DNA of 21,784 nucleotides from Verrucomicrobiales bacterium (GTDB lineage Bacteria > Verrucomicrobiota > Verrucomicrobiia > Verrucomicrobiales > DEV007), in the NCBI GenBank assembly GCA_021648365.1, contig JAKISY010000078.1, positions 1 to 21,784 on the forward strand. The letters are read 5' to 3'. A model generated the notes under the pieces. The model searched no databases. It saw only the letters and a program-made list of their open reading frames with translations, and was not told where the DNA came from. The translations under genes and the position numbers were made by a program. Below, in pieces: positions 1 to 6,597 of this stretch (positions are counted from its first letter, which is position 1; each line of letters begins with the position of its first letter).

Positions 1-1
1 G

Positions 2-373
2 GGTTTTGATCACTGCGTAGCGACGCGGGTGGAGGTGGAGGATCCGATGCCGCTGATTCCACAGATCGATGGGCCTAATAACAAACACGGCGCGAAGATT
101 CCTCCGATGATCGAGCGTGGCATGTTGCCTGAGGGCTTCGATCCTGAGCGTGGAGATCAGTTGCCAGACAGTTATGGGTATTCGGATAGTCGAGCGGATG
201 TGCCGTTGCTGAGTATTTGTGAGAAGGGCATTATGATTCATCCGAGTGAAGCTTACGCGGCGATTGGCAAAGAGCGTGGATGGACAACAATGCTGCCACA
301 GCAACCTTACGAGGGCAAATGGGGTGGACGCTTGGCTTCGGTGAAACAGGCGCTGGGGCTTTATCGGGGGTGA
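2..373 (+). CDS. HAD-superfamily phosphatase, C-terminal fragment
   Basis: This frame is open from the left edge, so the gene is 5'-truncated by the window and only about 123 residues are visible. The segment YSDSRADVPLL matches HAD motif IV (GDSxxDxPLL type), which coordinates Mg2+. The upstream stretch with KIPPMIE is in the right place for the motif III lysine. The nucleophile Asp (motif I) would lie outside the window. This layout is typical of HAD-IB (phosphoserine-phosphatase-like) proteins; the substrate cannot be told. It ends 5 bases before the ATG of the FMN reductase, so the two are probably co-transcribed. The family call is sound; the function is general only. Confidence 0.75.
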   Translation, partial: GFDHCVATRVEVEDPMPLIPQIDGPNNKHGAKIPPMIERGMLPEGFDPERGDQLPDSYGYSDSRADVPLLSICEKGIMIHPSEAYAAIGKERGWTTMLPQQPYEGKWGGRLASVKQALGLYRG

Positions 374-378
374 ATGCA

Positions 379-918
379 ATGAAGAAAATTAAGCTATTGG
401 CCTTGTCGGGTAGTTTGCGGAAAGCCTCGTATAATACAGCGATGCTTGAGGCGCTTAGTGAGCTGTCTCCCTCAAATGTAGAGATCAGCATTTTTCGCAA
501 ACTGGGAGAGCTTCCTTTGTTTAACCCCGATACGGAAAGCGAGAGTAATTCTGTTTTTGAGAGCTTGAGAAGTGAATTAGGAAGATCTCAAGGTTTGGTG
601 ATAGCGAGCCCTGAATACGCGCACGGCATCAGTGGGCTTATGAAAAATGCGCTTGATTGGTTGGTCGGCGGCGAAGAGTTTGTCGATATGCCGGTGGTTA
701 TTTTAAACGCTTCACCACGGTCGAACCATGCGTTGAATGCATTAAAGGAAGTTGTCACAACTATGTCGGGTCGCATTATTGAAGAGGCATGTGTGTCGCT
801 GCCTTTATTGGGTAGTGGCTTTAATTCCGACGACATCAAAGAGAATCCTTCAATGGCAGCAATGCTTGAAAAGGCATTGAAAGTATTTTATGAAGAGATT
901 CTTAAAGAGGGTGAGTAA
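379..918 (+). CDS. NADPH-dependent FMN reductase family protein
   Basis: A 179-residue flavodoxin-fold oxidoreductase that uses NAD(P)H to reduce flavin, and in relatives also quinones or chromate (ChrR/YieF-like). The phosphate-binding loop GSLRKASYN is at residues 11-19 and the flavin-contacting motif SPEYAHGISGLMKNALDW starts at residue 77; both are diagnostic of PF03358. The ATG at 379 is chosen because LLALSGSLR follows at the usual distance and a G-rich stretch (366-370) lies just upstream. In-frame codons further upstream would overlap the HAD gene. It is cytosolic, with no signal peptide. The exact electron acceptor is unknown. Confidence 0.88.
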   Translation: MKKIKLLALSGSLRKASYNTAMLEALSELSPSNVEISIFRKLGELPLFNPDTESESNSVFESLRSELGRSQGLVIASPEYAHGISGLMKNALDWLVGGEEFVDMPVVILNASPRSNHALNALKEVVTTMSGRIIEEACVSLPLLGSGFNSDDIKENPSMAAMLEKALKVFYEEILKEGE

Positions 919-984
919 ACGAGTAAGCTTAACTGATGTAGGCTTAATCTGAATGGGTGAATTTAGATGAGCGTTGCAGCTGTG

Positions 985-1021
985 AAAAAAAAAGCCCCAC
1001 GCGCATCTTGCACGTGGGGCT
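985..1021 (-). terminator. Intrinsic terminator of ilvC
   Basis: A perfect 9-bp stem, AGCCCCACG (993-1001) with CGTGGGGCT (1013-1021), has an 11-base loop. On the minus strand it is followed by nine consecutive U (plus-strand A tract 985-993). It lies about 30 bp past the ilvC stop. There is no T tract on the plus side, so it should terminate ilvC rather than the FMN reductase gene. Confidence 0.88.
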
Positions 1022-1050
1022 ATGAAAAACCAAGAGACTTTTTTAAAGCG

Positions 1051-2532
1051 TTAAGCTTGAGCGGTTATAATCGGTTTCATGGCGGTCATGTAGCCTCGCA
1101 ACTCGGCGCCGATGGTTTCAACTGGGTGGCTGTAGATCGCTTGGTTGACTTCGGTCAGGCGGACGTTGTCCACTTGGTTGTCGCCGGTATTGAAGGCGGT
1201 GCCGATCACGCTGGTATCTACTTTGCTCATGAAGTCTTCGAGCAATGGCACGCAGGCGTGGTTGAAGAGGTAACAGCCATACTCAGCGGTGTCTGAGATA
1301 ACGGCATTCATTTCATACAATTTTTTGCGTGAAATCAAGTTAGCGATCAGTGGGGTTTCGTGCAGAGACTCGTAATAAGCGCTGGCGTTGATGATGCCGG
1401 CGGCAGTCATGGTTTCGAAAGCGAGTTCGACGCCGGCTTTGACCATCGCTACCATCAAGACGCCGTTTTCGAAATACTCTTGTTCACTGATTGTCATGTC
1501 TCCAGCAGTGGATTTCTCGAAGGCTTCTTCATTGGTCTCTTCGCGCCAGGTGAGCAGGTCTTTGTCATCATTTGCCCAGTCAGCCATCATGGTTTTTGAG
1601 AAATGACCGGTCATGATGTCGTCCTGATGTTTTTCAAACAAGGGGCGCATGATGTCTTTGAGTTCTTCTGCCAAGTCGTAGGCTTTGATCTTGGCTGGAT
1701 TGCTCAAGCGATCCATCATGGTGCTGATGCCGCCATGTTTCAGGGCTTCGGTAACGGTTTCCCAACCGTATTGAACGAGTTTGGAGGCATAACCTGCATC
1801 AATGCCGCCGGCGATCATTTTGTTGTAACAGTGGATGGAACCCGTCTGCAACATGCCACAGAGGATGGTTTGCTCGCCCATCAGATCGGACTTCACTTCG
1901 GCGACGAAGGAAGATTGCAAACAGCCAGCCAAATGTCCGCCGGTGCCAGCCGCGTAGGCTTTGGCAATTTCCCAACCGTCGTTGTTGGGATCGTTTTCGC
2001 GATGCACGGCGATCAGGGTAGGGACTCCAAAACCGCGTTTGTATTCTTCACGCACTTCGGTGCCGGGAGACTTGGGCGCTACCATGACGACGGTGAGGTC
2101 TTCGCGAACTTGCATGCCTTCTTCGACAATGTTGAAGCCGTGAGAGTAAGACAGGCAAGCGCCTTGTTTCATCAACGGAACTACGGCGCCGACCACTGCG
2201 CTGTGTTGTTTGTCTGGAGTCAAGTTGATCACCAAGTCGGCCGTGGGCAGCATTTCTTCGTAGATACCAACGGCAAATCCGTTTTCGCTAGCGTTTTTCC
2301 AGCTCTGGCGTTTTTCTTCAATCGCTGCGGCACGAAGGGTGTAAGAGACGTCCAAGCCAGAATCGCGCAGATTCAGACCTTGGTTCAAGCCCTGGGCGCC
2401 ACAACCGACGATGACAATTTTTTTGCCTTTGAGTTTTTCGACGCCATTGAACTCGTCCAATTGCATGAAGCGACATTTGCTGAGTTCTTCGAGCTGAAGA
2501 CGAAGAGGAAGGGTGTTGAAATAATTAGCCAT
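1051..2532 (-). CDS. ilvC: Ketol-acid reductoisomerase, class II (NADP+)
   Basis: Second step of valine/isoleucine synthesis: Mg2+-dependent alkyl shift plus NADPH reduction of 2-acetolactate or 2-aceto-2-hydroxybutyrate. At 493 residues it matches the long class II (E. coli-type, 491 aa) enzyme with a duplicated C-terminal knotted domain, not the ~330-aa class I form. The N-terminus MANYFNTL is almost the E. coli one. Visible are the Rossmann motif GCGAQG (43-48), NADPH-phosphate contacts R67, R75 and S77, H131, and the metal motif DLMGEQT with D216 and E220. All key residues are intact. It is divergent from ilvY, which implies activation by IlvY when acetohydroxy acids accumulate. It is followed by an intrinsic terminator. 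Identification is very secure. Confidence 0.97.
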   Translation of the reverse strand: MANYFNTLPLRLQLEELSKCRFMQLDEFNGVEKLKGKKIVIVGCGAQGLNQGLNLRDSGLDVSYTLRAAAIEEKRQSWKNASENGFAVGIYEEMLPTADLVINLTPDKQHSAVVGAVVPLMKQGACLSYSHGFNIVEEGMQVREDLTVVMVAPKSPGTEVREEYKRGFGVPTLIAVHRENDPNNDGWEIAKAYAAGTGGHLAGCLQSSFVAEVKSDLMGEQTILCGMLQTGSIHCYNKMIAGGIDAGYASKLVQYGWETVTEALKHGGISTMMDRLSNPAKIKAYDLAEELKDIMRPLFEKHQDDIMTGHFSKTMMADWANDDKDLLTWREETNEEAFEKSTAGDMTISEQEYFENGVLMVAMVKAGVELAFETMTAAGIINASAYYESLHETPLIANLISRKKLYEMNAVISDTAEYGCYLFNHACVPLLEDFMSKVDTSVIGTAFNTGDNQVDNVRLTEVNQAIYSHPVETIGAELRGYMTAMKPIITAQA

Positions 2533-2586
2533 GTGGTATTGTTCTGTTGTTTGTTATTTGAGCACAAGCTATACGGCAAAGAATAG

Positions 2587-2619
2587 TTAACCACTGATGT
2601 CACTGATTTACACTGATAG
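2587..2619 (+). repeat. CxGAT triad repeat, copy with CTGAT
   Basis: Three CTGAT words with GAT starts at 2596, 2605 and 2615 (spacing 9 then 10). The same spacing occurs in two other copies in this window (3743-3776 and 21531-21566). It lies in the ilvC leader region, 55-87 bases before the start codon. It looks like a dispersed intergenic repeat and not part of a gene. Confidence 0.75.
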
Positions 2620-2788
2620 AGAAGAAAGCGCGAGTCGTGAAAATATGACGAACTTCGCTCTTGCTGCATCCTTTGTGTTTCTCGGAACTTTATTGCGTGG
2701 TTTAATTAAAAAAATGTCGTGTAGTATGAATTGAAGCGTTCATCATAGAAGCGGTTCGTCTTGCGTAAAGTGATTTATTCGACATACT

Positions 2789-2809
2789 GTATTGCGATTA
2801 TTGCAATAC
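2789..2809. promoter_or_regulatory. Inverted repeat, probable IlvY operator
   Basis: Perfect 7-base arms GTATTGC (2789-2795) and GCAATAC (2803-2809) are separated by 7 bases, centred about 27 bp before the ilvY ATG. LysR-type regulators bind such interrupted dyads, and autoregulation plus activation of the divergent gene is usual. That IlvY binds here is inference from position and symmetry. Confidence 0.6.
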
Positions 2810-2825
2810 GGTTTAGGATTTACTC

Positions 2826-3722
2826 ATGGAGCTGGAGCAGTATCAGCATTTTCTCGTTTTAGCGCAAACTTTGCATTATGGGCAGGCGGCGCAGAATTTG
2901 GGTGTCAGCGCGTCGGCGCTGACGCGTTCGATTCAGAAGATCGAGAGCACGTTGGGGCATGCGCTTTTCATCCGCGACAAGCGTAGTGTGCGCTTGAGTC
3001 AAGCGGGTCATGTTTTCCGTGCGCACGCTTTGGAGGCGAGCAAAGGGTGGGCGGAGCTTAAAGATCATCTCGCTCAGGAAAACGATTCACCGACGGGGGA
3101 TTTGAAAATTTTCTGTTCGGTGACGGCTTGTTACAGTGTATTGCCAGATTTGTTGGCGCCATTTCGTCGAGCTTATCCTGGGGTGCAGATTCATTTGCAG
3201 ACTGGGGATGCGGCGGATGCGATGAGTAAGGTGCTCGACGGGGTTGCGGATTTGACCATCACTGCGGTGCCAGACCAACTGCCGAGTCGTTGTGTTTTTA
3301 ATTCCATTCTTAAAACGCCACGGGTTTTCATTCATTCAGCTAACGATCCTGATGCGGCGCTTTATCGAGAGGGGCAAGCACTGGATTGGTCGAAGATTCC
3401 GATGGTGTTGCCTGAACGCGGTCTCGCTCGTGAGCGGATTGATGAATGTTTTGCGGCACTAGGGATTCGACCAAAAATCTATGCTGAGGTTAGTGGTCAT
3501 GAAGCCATTTTGGCGATGGTGAATCTGGGTTTTGGGGTGGGTGTGGTTCCAGCTTTGGTGTTAGAAAAGAGCCCGTATCACAATACGCTCTCCATCCTAC
3601 CTTCGCCAAAATTCAGTAAGCCTCTTGCGCCTTATGATGTGGGGCTTTGCATGCTCAAGCGCGATATGAGCCGAAGTCCGCTCAAACAGTTTTGGGATTT
3701 GGTTTTAACGCTTGGGAGATGA
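2826..3722 (+). CDS. ilvY: LysR-type regulator IlvY, activator of ilvC
   Basis: A 298-residue transcription factor with an N-terminal winged HTH (about residues 1-60, QAAQNLGVSASALTRSIQKI) and a periplasmic-binding-protein-like co-inducer domain (about 93-298). The segment IFCSVTACYSVLPDLL, then TGDAADAM at 126-133 and GHEAILAMV further on, closely tracks E. coli IlvY. With the divergent ilvC next door this makes the assignment firm. In enterobacteria IlvY binds tandem operators in the intergenic DNA and activates ilvC when 2-acetolactate or 2-acetohydroxybutyrate is bound. The ATG start gives the canonical LysR N-terminus MELEQYQHFL. The perfect dyad at 2789-2809 just upstream is probably its site. 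Confidence 0.93.
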   Translation: MELEQYQHFLVLAQTLHYGQAAQNLGVSASALTRSIQKIESTLGHALFIRDKRSVRLSQAGHVFRAHALEASKGWAELKDHLAQENDSPTGDLKIFCSVTACYSVLPDLLAPFRRAYPGVQIHLQTGDAADAMSKVLDGVADLTITAVPDQLPSRCVFNSILKTPRVFIHSANDPDAALYREGQALDWSKIPMVLPERGLARERIDECFAALGIRPKIYAEVSGHEAILAMVNLGFGVGVVPALVLEKSPYHNTLSILPSPKFSKPLAPYDVGLCMLKRDMSRSPLKQFWDLVLTLGR

Positions 3723-3742
3723 CGAAGTGAATGACGAAGATG

Positions 3743-3776
3743 TTTAACCGCAGATGACACAGATTTACGCAGATGG
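3743..3776 (+). repeat. CxGAT triad repeat, copy with CAGAT
   Basis: Three CAGAT words with GAT starts at 3753, 3762 and 3772, the same 9/10 spacing as at 2587-2619 and 21531-21566. It ends 4 bases before the likely modF start codon and covers the first possible ATG (3754), which argues against that ATG as the real start. Confidence 0.75.
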
Positions 3777-3780
3777 TTTC

Positions 3781-5223
3781 ATGAATCCTTGGCTTATTCG
3801 ATTACAAAATGCTCAAGTAAGATTGGGTTCAGAGATCTTGTTGAAGAACACTAGTCTGCGGATCGATGCTGGGCAGCACTGGGCGATTCTGGGCAACAAT
3901 GGTTCGGGTAAGAGCAGCTTGGCGCGGCTGTTGGCGGGGGAGTTGCCAGTCTGTGGCGGCACGGTGGATTATCAATCTGGTAAACGTCCAGATGGGGTTG
4001 CCATTGTTTCGCTAGAATCACAAAAAGCGCTCATCGATCATGATCGGCGTTTTGATAGTTCTGAAGATGGGGAGGGTAAGCCTGATACGGGGAGGTCGGT
4101 GCGGACTGCGATACTGGATGACTGGGTGGAGTCATCGGTCTTTCGGCATTGGGTTGAGGTTTTTGCTTTGCAAGAGCTACTGGAGCAAGGGATTGGCACT
4201 TTGTCTACGGGGGAGGGGAGGAAGATGATGTTATGCCGTGCTTTGGTGAAATCTCCGAAGCTGCTGATCCTAGACGAGCCCTATGCGGGTCTCGATCAAG
4301 TCAGTCGTGTTGAACTCATTGAGATTCTCGCAGACATTGCTGCGAAAGGAATCTCACTGGTGCAGGTGGCATGCGCAGAAGACGAGTTGTTGCCTTGTAT
4401 CAGTCATGTGGCTTTGCTCGAAAATAGCCATCTGCTGCAAAGTGATGAACGTTCAGAGGTGTTGGAGTCGAAAGAATATGCTGCGATTTCTCAAATCGAC
4501 GTTGAGGAGAAGTGGCAGCTTCCTAAAGCGGGAGATGAAAATAAATCGTTGCAGTGGGATCAACAATACCCGCTGATTGAGTTGAAGAATGTCAGCGTTA
4601 TCTATGAGGGGAAAGTAGCTTTGACGCCTACCAGTTTGACTATTCGCCCTCAGGAACACTGGCAAATCGAAGGGCCTAACGGGGCGGGTAAAACGACTCT
4701 ACTTTCGATGATCAGTGGTGATAATCCGCAGAGTTATGCTAATGACGTTAAGTTGTTTGGCAGGCAGCGTGGCAGTGGTGAAAGTTTGTGGGACATACGG
4801 CAACGCATTGCCGTGGTCTCGGCGGCTTTTCAAATGGATTATCGTTTGCCAGTGAGAGGTCGCGATGTGGTGATCTCTGGTTTTTTTGATTCTATAGGGC
4901 TTTACCAAAATTACAGTGGGCAGCAGATGGCGATTGCTGATGAATGGTTGGCGGCGTTGAAAATTGAGGACTTGGCGGAGAGCCGGTTCACGGAGTTGTC
5001 TTACGCTCAACAACGTTTGCTCTTACTCGCACGGGCGATGGTGAAGCATCCGACCTTGCTTCTGATCGACGAACCTTGTTTGGGATTGGATGTTCCGAAT
5101 ACACGGCGCATTCTCAACTTGCTGGATACGATTGCTAAGCAAACGCACACTCAGTTGATCTATGTCTGCCATGATCCGGAACAGAAGCTGGATTGCATCA
5201 CGCATAGGCTTGTTTTGAGTTAG
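3781..5223 (+). CDS. modF: ModF-like twin-ATPase ABC protein
   Basis: A 480-residue soluble protein with two ABC ATPase domains and no membrane segment, as in E. coli ModF (490 aa). Domain 1 has Walker A GNNGSGKS (38-45), signature LSTGEGRK (141-148) and Walker B LLILDEP (161-167). Domain 2 has Walker A GPNGAGKT (298-305), signature LSYAQQR (406-412), Walker B LLLIDEP (426-432) and a switch His in VCHDPE. The block NGAGKTTLLSMISGDNPQSYANDV...LFGRQRGSGES is the ModF hallmark. The role in molybdate metabolism is only inferred in the family; no modABC is nearby. An ATG at 3754 would add nine residues encoded by a dispersed repeat, so 3781 is preferred. Domain 2 has Ala where LSxGQ normally has Gly. 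Confidence 0.88.
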   Translation: MNPWLIRLQNAQVRLGSEILLKNTSLRIDAGQHWAILGNNGSGKSSLARLLAGELPVCGGTVDYQSGKRPDGVAIVSLESQKALIDHDRRFDSSEDGEGKPDTGRSVRTAILDDWVESSVFRHWVEVFALQELLEQGIGTLSTGEGRKMMLCRALVKSPKLLILDEPYAGLDQVSRVELIEILADIAAKGISLVQVACAEDELLPCISHVALLENSHLLQSDERSEVLESKEYAAISQIDVEEKWQLPKAGDENKSLQWDQQYPLIELKNVSVIYEGKVALTPTSLTIRPQEHWQIEGPNGAGKTTLLSMISGDNPQSYANDVKLFGRQRGSGESLWDIRQRIAVVSAAFQMDYRLPVRGRDVVISGFFDSIGLYQNYSGQQMAIADEWLAALKIEDLAESRFTELSYAQQRLLLLARAMVKHPTLLLIDEPCLGLDVPNTRRILNLLDTIAKQTHTQLIYVCHDPEQKLDCITHRLVLS

Positions 5224-5224
5224 G

Positions 5225-5358
5225 AGGGGGACTTACATGGATGAACGGGATGTTTTTAAGAGGGGAGATTGGTTTAATCAAGAGGGGAAATTACATGGAT
5301 GAACGGGATGGACAGGATGTTTTTAAGAGGGGAGATTAGTCTAATCAAGAGGGGGGAT
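5225..5358 (+). repeat. Imperfect tandem duplication of a palindrome arm
   Basis: Two consecutive units (about 5233-5290 and 5291-5358) both read TTACATGGATGAACGGGATG, then TTTTTAAGAGGGGAGATT and TAATCAAGAGGGG. The second carries nine extra bases (GACAGGATG) that repeat its own preceding motif. The unit is the left arm of the palindromic element found complete at 5961-6062. The 62 bases that follow (5359-5420) resemble nothing else here. Confidence 0.8.
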
Positions 5359-5420
5359 TGCATCAGGATGAGCCGAGCGAAGTGAAGACAGCCGGAGCTT
5401 TTGCTGAACGAAGGCAATAT

Positions 5421-5520
5421 TCGGGATGGGCAGGATTTTTTCAGGAAGAGATATTGAAGCGTTTTTTTAAAGTTTCCCTTTCTTATCCTGTATATTTTGT
5501 TCATCCATGTAGAGTTCTTT
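5421..5520. repeat. Palindromic repeat unit, left copy
   Basis: About 100 bp that align along their whole length with 5972-6072: both contain CGGGATGG(G/A)CAGGATTTTT, then TTTCTTATCCTGTATAT and GTTCATCCATGTAGAG. The right arm with GTTCATCCATGT (5499-5510) is intact. The left arm is decayed to TCGGGATGGGCAGGA. The unit abuts the stop codon of the GxxExxY gene. Confidence 0.8.
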
Positions 5521-5917
5521 AATGCTTTCGAGTGAAGCGTTTGAATTCGAGTTTGGGGTTGCCGAAGTTGATGAGCAAGCCAACTTCTATGCCTGTAGCA
5601 TTGAGGTAGTTGATGGTTTGAGCTTCGTGTTCGGGAATGAGGTTTTTTACTGCTTTGAGTTCAATCAGCACTTTCCCTTCTACTAAAATGTCAGCGTAAA
5701 AATCTCCTACTATTTCCGAACGAAAGCTGACTTTGATTGTTTGTTGAGATTCTGCGGAAATACCAGCATCGGAAAGAGCAATAATAAGCGCCTTTTCATA
5801 AACGGATTCAAGGAAGCCGCTTCCCAGCTCATTACTAACTTCAAAAGAGCAACCAATGATTTTTGCTGTGAGCTCTTTAAATTTCAATTCGCCATGTTGA
5901 TCATTTTGTCTATTCAT
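5519..5917 (-). CDS. GxxExxY family protein (PD-(D/E)XK-like)
   Basis: A 132-residue member of the GxxExxY family (PF13366, PDDEXK_3, placed in the PD-(D/E)XK nuclease superfamily). The defining motif GFLESVY is at 34-40. A plausible active site is D76 followed by E86-x-K88 (ADILVEGKVLIELKAV), and EAQTINYL (98-105) is typical. Full length for the family. The activity of these proteins has not been established to my knowledge; nuclease function is inferred from the fold. The gene sits between two same-orientation palindromic repeats with its stop codon touching one, so it may travel with them. It is AT-richer than its neighbours. The ATG at 5917 is the first in frame. Confidence 0.9.
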   Translation of the reverse strand: MNRQNDQHGELKFKELTAKIIGCSFEVSNELGSGFLESVYEKALIIALSDAGISAESQQTIKVSFRSEIVGDFYADILVEGKVLIELKAVKNLIPEHEAQTINYLNATGIEVGLLINFGNPKLEFKRFTRKH

Positions 5918-5931
5918 GGGTTAATATTGAA

Positions 5932-5937
5932 ATTATA
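5932..5937 (-). promoter_or_regulatory. Possible -10 box of the GxxExxY gene
   Basis: The minus strand reads a consensus TATAAT, 14 bases before the ATG, which would give a leader of only about 8 bases. No convincing -35 lies at the right distance, and the local AT richness makes chance occurrence easy. Confidence 0.3.
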
Positions 5938-5960
5938 ATTTAATAGGAAGAGAGGAATTT

Positions 5961-6073
5961 ACATGGATGAACGGGATGGACAGGATTTTTTTAGGAATAG
6001 AGAGTGAAGGTTTTTATTGAGACTTTTTTCTTTCTTATCCTGTATATCCAGTTCATCCATGTAGAGTTCTTTT
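5961..6073. repeat. Palindromic repeat unit, right copy (complete)
   Basis: Arms 5961-5985 and 6038-6062 are inverted copies matching at 22 of 25 positions, beginning ACATGGATGAAC and ending GTTCATCCATGT, with a 52-base AT-rich centre. The flank TAGAGTTCTTT follows, as in the left copy. It can fold into a long hairpin. It lies between the GxxExxY start and the stop of the SGNH-like ORF. Confidence 0.85.
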
Positions 6074-6095
6074 TGATTTTTTCCAGTCGGCTCTG

Positions 6096-6503
6096 TCACA
6101 GAGCTTCGATTTTGTCGCCGAGGAATTGGATGCCGCCGATGCGGAGGCGGGTGCCTTGAAATTTTTCGCCTTGAAGTTCCTTTTGCGGGTCTTTGAGGCG
6201 GTGAGAGACGGCTTTGCGGTCGGGCTGCTCTGGGTGCACTTCGATTTTGATGGTGTGGAATTTTTTTGGATCCAGATCACTGGCTACTTTGAGGGTGGCG
6301 ATGCGATGATAGGTGCAGTAGGAATCAAAACGGGGGATGAGTTTTTTCTGTCTCACTCCATCGATGGTGATGATGGCTTGTCCACCGTCGGGACCGACTA
6401 GGTCGTAGAGTTTCACTGTGGAACCACGGAAGCGAAAAGAGATACTTTGTCCGGGTTGATCGGCTTGCCAGATTTGTCCCAGGCGTTTGCCGAATTTTTT
6501 CAT
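6096..6503 (-). CDS. Orphan C-terminal domain of an SGNH/GDSL-type hydrolase
   Basis: A 135-residue ORF whose core (FRFRGSTVKLYDLVGPDGGQAIITIDG, then PRFDSYCTYHRIATL and HPEQPDR) resembles the beta-rich C-terminal part I associate with larger SGNH/GDSL hydrolases of Verrucomicrobiota and Lentisphaerota. No GDS or DxxH catalytic block is present, and an in-frame TGA lies 21 bases before the ATG, so the hydrolase half is missing here. It could be a stand-alone binding domain or the remnant of a truncated gene. No good Shine-Dalgarno precedes it. It follows the MFS gene by 94 bases on the same strand and may share its transcript. Family recall is from memory and moderately certain. Confidence 0.5.
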   Translation of the reverse strand: MKKFGKRLGQIWQADQPGQSISFRFRGSTVKLYDLVGPDGGQAIITIDGVRQKKLIPRFDSYCTYHRIATLKVASDLDPKKFHTIKIEVHPEQPDRKAVSHRLKDPQKELQGEKFQGTRLRIGGIQFLGDKIEAL

Positions 6504-6597
6504 CAGAACATTTTCGAGTGGTGTTCATATTGCAGGAATGATAGGGTGCTACGCTCGAGTAGCAAGGGTAAGAGTAAGTGGCATTGGGGTGAGGTGG

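Larger units (their letters stand above)
2533..2825. promoter_or_regulatory. ilvC-ilvY divergent control region
   Basis: This 293-bp gap between the divergent starts must hold both promoters. Besides a triad repeat (2587-2619) and an inverted repeat (2789-2809), a weak plus-strand promoter for ilvY can be drawn as TTGCGT (2761-2766), 16 bp, CATACT (2783-2788). For ilvC, the minus strand has CATACT (plus 2723-2728) without a good -35, as expected for an activator-dependent promoter. A lone half-site-like TATTGCG lies at 2691-2697. The box assignments are guesses; the regulatory role of the region follows from the gene pair. Confidence 0.55.

Noticed and set aside
280..378. Upstream extension of the FMN reductase start
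   Set aside because: The extra 33 codons overlap the end of the HAD gene and do not resemble the family N-terminus; MKKIKLLALSGSLR at 379 does.
993..1021. Hairpin as a terminator for the FMN reductase gene on the plus strand
   Set aside because: No T tract follows on the plus strand; the A tract precedes the stem, which fits only minus-strand termination.
967..1296. 109-codon plus-strand frame covering the ilvC terminator and 3' end
   Set aside because: It reads through the terminator hairpin and the antisense of ilvC; no recognisable product.
1603..2586. 327-codon open frame on the plus strand opposite ilvC
   Set aside because: It is entirely antisense to a highly conserved ilvC, its translation is rich in His, Phe and Gly without any family motif, and the pattern is a shadow of ilvC codon bias.
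5233..5358. Tandem units as a CRISPR array
   Set aside because: Only two units, no unique spacers between constant repeats, and the unit is an arm of a palindrome found elsewhere in the region.
6126..6401. 91-codon plus-strand frame opposite the SGNH-like ORF
   Set aside because: The minus-strand reading gives a recognisable domain; this frame gives none.
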